DNA of 64,000 nucleotides, taken from contig DACV01000007.1 in NCBI GenBank assembly GCA_002494885.1, positions 360,001 through 424,000 of the forward strand, read 5' to 3'. The DNA comes from Methanobacterium sp. UBA44. Its GTDB lineage: Archaea > Methanobacteriota > Methanobacteria > Methanobacteriales > Methanobacteriaceae. A program made the position numbers and the translations under genes. Shown in pieces: positions 61,763 through 64,000 of this stretch. How positions within the stretch are numbered: the stretch's first letter is position 1; every line of letters begins with the position of its first letter. The notes below the pieces were generated by a model, which saw only the letters and a program-made list of their open reading frames with translations, had not been told where the DNA came from and did not search any database.

Positions 61763-62215
61763 TTACATTGTCCTCAAAAGCTTTTTCCCTGATCGTGTTT
61801 TGAAAATATTCTCATTTACCATTTCTATAGCCTCATACCATCTATCATCCTCAAATATATTAACCAGAAAGTCGCCTTCTACAAGTATCTGAAAATCAAG
61901 CCCATCTATCTTTGAATAGGAGTGATGATTCCCTATTATGAAGCAGGCTCTTTCTATGATTTCTTCAGGTATTTTAAATTCTGAAAGTATCTCACGTGCT
62001 ATTGAGGGGCCTTCAATCTTCTGATATTTTCCTGATGAAGATCCATATTTCCTTTCCGCCTCTTTAATACCCATATCATGAAGAATTGCTGCATAAGTAA
62101 CTATTTCACTGGCTTTCTGATTAAGAGATTCATCTTCACTGATAATTTGGGCAAAACTAAGCACTTTTAATGCGTGATTGATTCTTTTAACATCCCCTTG
62201 GAATTAATCAATCAT
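61763..62215 (-). pseudogene. HD-domain phosphohydrolase interrupted by a stop near its start
   Basis: From ATG 62215 the frame reads M-I-D, then TAA (62204-62206), then F-Q-G-D-V-K-R-I-N-H-A-L-K-V and an uninterrupted HD protein to 61763: I-L-H-D-M-G (the H-D pair) and G-N-H-H-S-Y. The R-I-N-H-A-L segment contains the first metal-binding His of the family and lies upstream of the only usable downstream start (GTG 62164, giving 133 residues). So either the gene lost its start through TAT/TAC to TAA, or a shortened protein is made. Family role: metal-dependent nucleotide/phosphate hydrolysis. Confidence 0.6.
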
Positions 62216-62571
62216 CTTTTTTATAATCTTGATTTTCATAAAGAATCTTTAGAATTTAGATATAAAATAGATTGTTATATAATGTAAAAAAAACTTAAAA
62301 TTGATTTAAATGAAAAAAAATGACTATATAGCAAGTATAAAATTAATATTGCCTATATTAACTTACTGGTTCATGGTAATATAAAAATCTAACTAACTTT
62401 TGATAATTCCAAGATACTACAGGTGTATAAAATCATTAGTTTGAAAAGATGACAGATATAGATAAATTTAAAAGTAAATACCTTTAATACATTCGACAAA
62501 ATTAATATAATATTAATATTTGAAAAAAAACAGAGCAGTGGCAACTAATGGTTTGTTTGAGGATTGAGAAT
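62216..62571. other. AT-rich spacer before the helical orphan gene
   Basis: About 355 bases with runs of A and T. It probably holds promoters for both neighbouring genes; no conserved element is discernible. Confidence 0.4.
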
Positions 62572-63369
62572 ATGGCTCCTAAAAAAATTGTAAAAAATGG
62601 AAAAGAATATAAATATGAAGAAAAAACGCTCGAAAAAGATACTGTTTTAAATGTTTATATACCTGATCCTTCAGTAGGCATTGATGATAAAACTTTTGAA
62701 AAATATAGAAATTCGCCTGAATGGAAAGAATTAGATGATTTGTATCTAAGAGCAATTGCAGGTGAAGGAAATACAAAAGAAATTTTACAGAAGATTGTTT
62801 CATATGGTGAAATTGCTCGAGCAAAACATAGGGATTTCTTCAATCTAATGAAAGAAGGAGATAAAGGTTCTATTGATTTAATGCTTCTTCCCTATTTTTT
62901 AAGGATGCCAGTTCCTCATGCTATTGATTTTTTAGAAAGAAGATATTCGGACAATGAAGAAACTAGCATCCGAGCATCAATTGAAATCAACGAACTAATA
63001 AAAGATGAATATGCCCATTCTTTAATGGAGATAATAAAAAATGCGGGAAATGTTGGAGATAGAGAAGTTACAAATGGTGCAATGGGAGAATTATGTAGAA
63101 TGGGTGAAATTGCATTACCTTCTCTAAGACTAGAAATTGTTAATACAAAAGATCCTCAGTATCAACTTGATTTGTCTATTGTTGCATTAATCATTATTTT
63201 AGGAGATGAAAATGAAGCAATTAAAATGGTAAAGCAGATCAGTAATTTAAATGACGAATTTTCTGATTCTGCAAATAAAAAATTCATTGATTTACTTAAT
63301 GAGATAGATTTAAGACCTTATTTCCTCAGACATCCAGAAAAAGTGGAAGAATTAGTTAAATCTCAATAA
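62572..63369 (+). CDS. Helical HEAT-like protein, function unknown
   Basis: 265 residues from ATG 62572, preferred to ATG 62548 because GAGGATTGAG lies 5-14 bases upstream. The N-terminal part is a charged strand-rich segment (K-N-G-K-E-Y-K-Y). From about 60 on the protein is a series of helices with repeating pattern (I-L-Q-K-I-V-S; S-I-D-L-M-L-L-P-Y-F; A-H-S-L-M-E-I-I-K-N; L-P-S-L-R-L-E-I), resembling HEAT-type repeats used for protein contacts. No enzyme motif. It lies between an interrupted gene and a transposable element, in an accessory region. Confidence 0.5.
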   Translation: MAPKKIVKNGKEYKYEEKTLEKDTVLNVYIPDPSVGIDDKTFEKYRNSPEWKELDDLYLRAIAGEGNTKEILQKIVSYGEIARAKHRDFFNLMKEGDKGSIDLMLLPYFLRMPVPHAIDFLERRYSDNEETSIRASIEINELIKDEYAHSLMEIIKNAGNVGDREVTNGAMGELCRMGEIALPSLRLEIVNTKDPQYQLDLSIVALIIILGDENEAIKMVKQISNLNDEFSDSANKKFIDLLNEIDLRPYFLRHPEKVEELVKSQ

Positions 63370-63433
63370 TATAAGGAACGATTATAGTTGAATACGTAAC
63401 CTTTTTAACTAATAGAGTTCATAATTATTATTC

Positions 63434-63928
63434 ATGAGCAGAAGTCCTTCTTTAAAAGCTGAGAAATGGATTACCCGTGAAGATTTAAAAAAACGGATAA
63501 GAAAAAAGGAAAAAAATTTAAAAGTTTTAAACAGACTACATTTCATAAATTACTTATATAATGGATGCAGTATTCCAGAAGCAAGTGAAAAACTAGGTAT
63601 AACAAAACAAACAGGTTATATATGGCTTGAGAGATGGAATAAAGATGGATATGAAGGTTTGAAACCTCGATTTGCTGGTGGAAGACCTTCTAAACTTACG
63701 GACCAGAAAAAAAGTCAATTGAAAGAAATATTAAATGAAAGGGATGATTGGACCACAAAAGAAGTTAAAAACCTGATCCAAGATAAATTTAGCGTGGAAT
63801 ACTCTTTAAAACAGGTAGGAATCATTTTAAGAAACCTGGGACTGAAATTAGGCAAACCATATCCACAAGATTACAGACGGCCAGCAGATGCTGAAGAACA
63901 GTTTAAAAAAACGTGGACTTGGCTTTAA
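63434..63928 (+). CDS. IS630-like transposase, first frame (DNA-binding part)
   Basis: 164 residues. N-terminal helix-turn-helix (about 30-70): L-H-F-I-N-Y-L-Y-N-G-C-S-I-P-E-A-S-E, then K-Q-T-G-Y-I-W-L-E-R-W, then L-K-P-R-F-A-G-G-R-P-S-K-L-T typical of IS630-family leaders, and a second HTH (about 115-145, L-K-Q-V-G-I-I-L). It stops at TAA 63926-63928, just after a run of seven A (63905-63911). The catalytic domain continues in the -1 frame (next entry). IS ends cannot be defined as the element exceeds the window. Confidence 0.85.
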   Translation: MSRSPSLKAEKWITREDLKKRIRKKEKNLKVLNRLHFINYLYNGCSIPEASEKLGITKQTGYIWLERWNKDGYEGLKPRFAGGRPSKLTDQKKSQLKEILNERDDWTTKEVKNLIQDKFSVEYSLKQVGIILRNLGLKLGKPYPQDYRRPADAEEQFKKTWTWL

Positions 63929-64000
63929 GCAAAAATCCAACGATTATTGGGTTTTTTGACGAGTTTTCACCACAAAGCACCGCTAACACACAAAGATTAT
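63910..64000 (+). CDS. IS630-like transposase, second frame (catalytic part, cut by window edge)
   Basis: In the -1 frame relative to the first part the sequence reads N-V-D-L-A-L-S-K-N-P, then T-I-I-G-F-F-D-E-F-S-P-Q-S-T-A-N-T-Q-R and remains open to the edge. The G-F-F-D-E segment holds the first catalytic Asp of the IS630/Tc1 DDE/D domain. No own start or RBS is apparent, so expression probably needs -1 frameshifting on the A7 run, or the element is broken here. Confidence 0.75.

Noticed and set aside
1..64000. tRNA or rRNA genes
   Set aside because: No GC-rich cloverleaf-like stretch with a T-arm GGTTCGAATC-type motif and no conserved rRNA sequence was found in the spacers.

Overview
This 64 kb window comes from the chromosome of a methanogenic archaeon of the order Methanobacteriales, most likely a mesophilic Methanobacterium or close relative. 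The evidence is a set of archaeal information-processing genes (MCM, aIF2-beta, aIF6, NMD3, RNase P component 4, FtsY, prefoldin alpha, L31e/L39e/LX/S19e), a DGGGP synthase for ether lipids, AglB for N-glycosylation, two F420-type LLM oxidoreductases, and a surface protein with pseudomurein-binding repeats. The DNA is AT-rich, and RBS motifs of the GGAGG/GGTGAT type precede many genes.

Layout. 0-1 kb: a cation efflux transporter cut by the window edge. 1-7.4 kb: an accessory region holding a candidate small RNA, small orphan genes, a predicted nuclease, a repeat-bearing membrane protein and decayed genes (two family B DNA polymerase relics and a transposase relic). 7.4-13.7 kb (minus strand): a bile-salt-hydrolase-like Ntn hydrolase, a CDGSH Fe-S protein, TrmO, DGGGP synthase and a large cell-wall surface protein. 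13.8-14.8 kb: a frameshifted IS1595-like element. 15-21 kb (minus): a conserved translation/secretion cluster, rnp4-yhbY-rps19e-PDCD5-PP-loop-L39e-L31e-aIF6-LX-pfdA-ftsY. 21-29 kb (minus): AK6-like kinase, Thi4, DRG GTPase, AglB and TopA, with a CBS protein on the plus strand. 29-41 kb: mainly plus-strand housekeeping genes (phosphoesterase, RlmE, MCM, aIF2-beta, NMD3, TyrRS, U32/RlhA-like protein) with thymidylate kinase on minus. 41-54.8 kb: stress and accessory metabolism, with an exported transglutaminase-like protein, UspA, KatE catalase, a cassette of two LLM oxidoreductases, GH15 and an Nramp-like transporter followed by a cyclase, then a histidine kinase and a TauE exporter. 55-64 kb: an HhH-MutS protein, decayed membrane-protein genes, a two-domain glycosyltransferase, a MITE-like element, a GT-C protein, an interrupted HD-domain gene, a helical orphan and an IS630-like element running off the edge.

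The most unusual signal is not protein-coding. At least four spacers (6.9, 16.35-16.63, 19.94-20.32 and 34.2-34.3 kb) carry strings of short inverted repeats. Each has 7-10 bp arms around a spacer of usually exactly 3 nt, often C-TTC-G or C-GAA-G. The arm sequences differ between neighbours while pairing is kept, and a few elements recur between distant arrays. Three of the arrays lie between co-directional housekeeping genes, so they would be transcribed as hairpin strings.

All calls come from reading the sequence. No database search, alignment or folding program was run.
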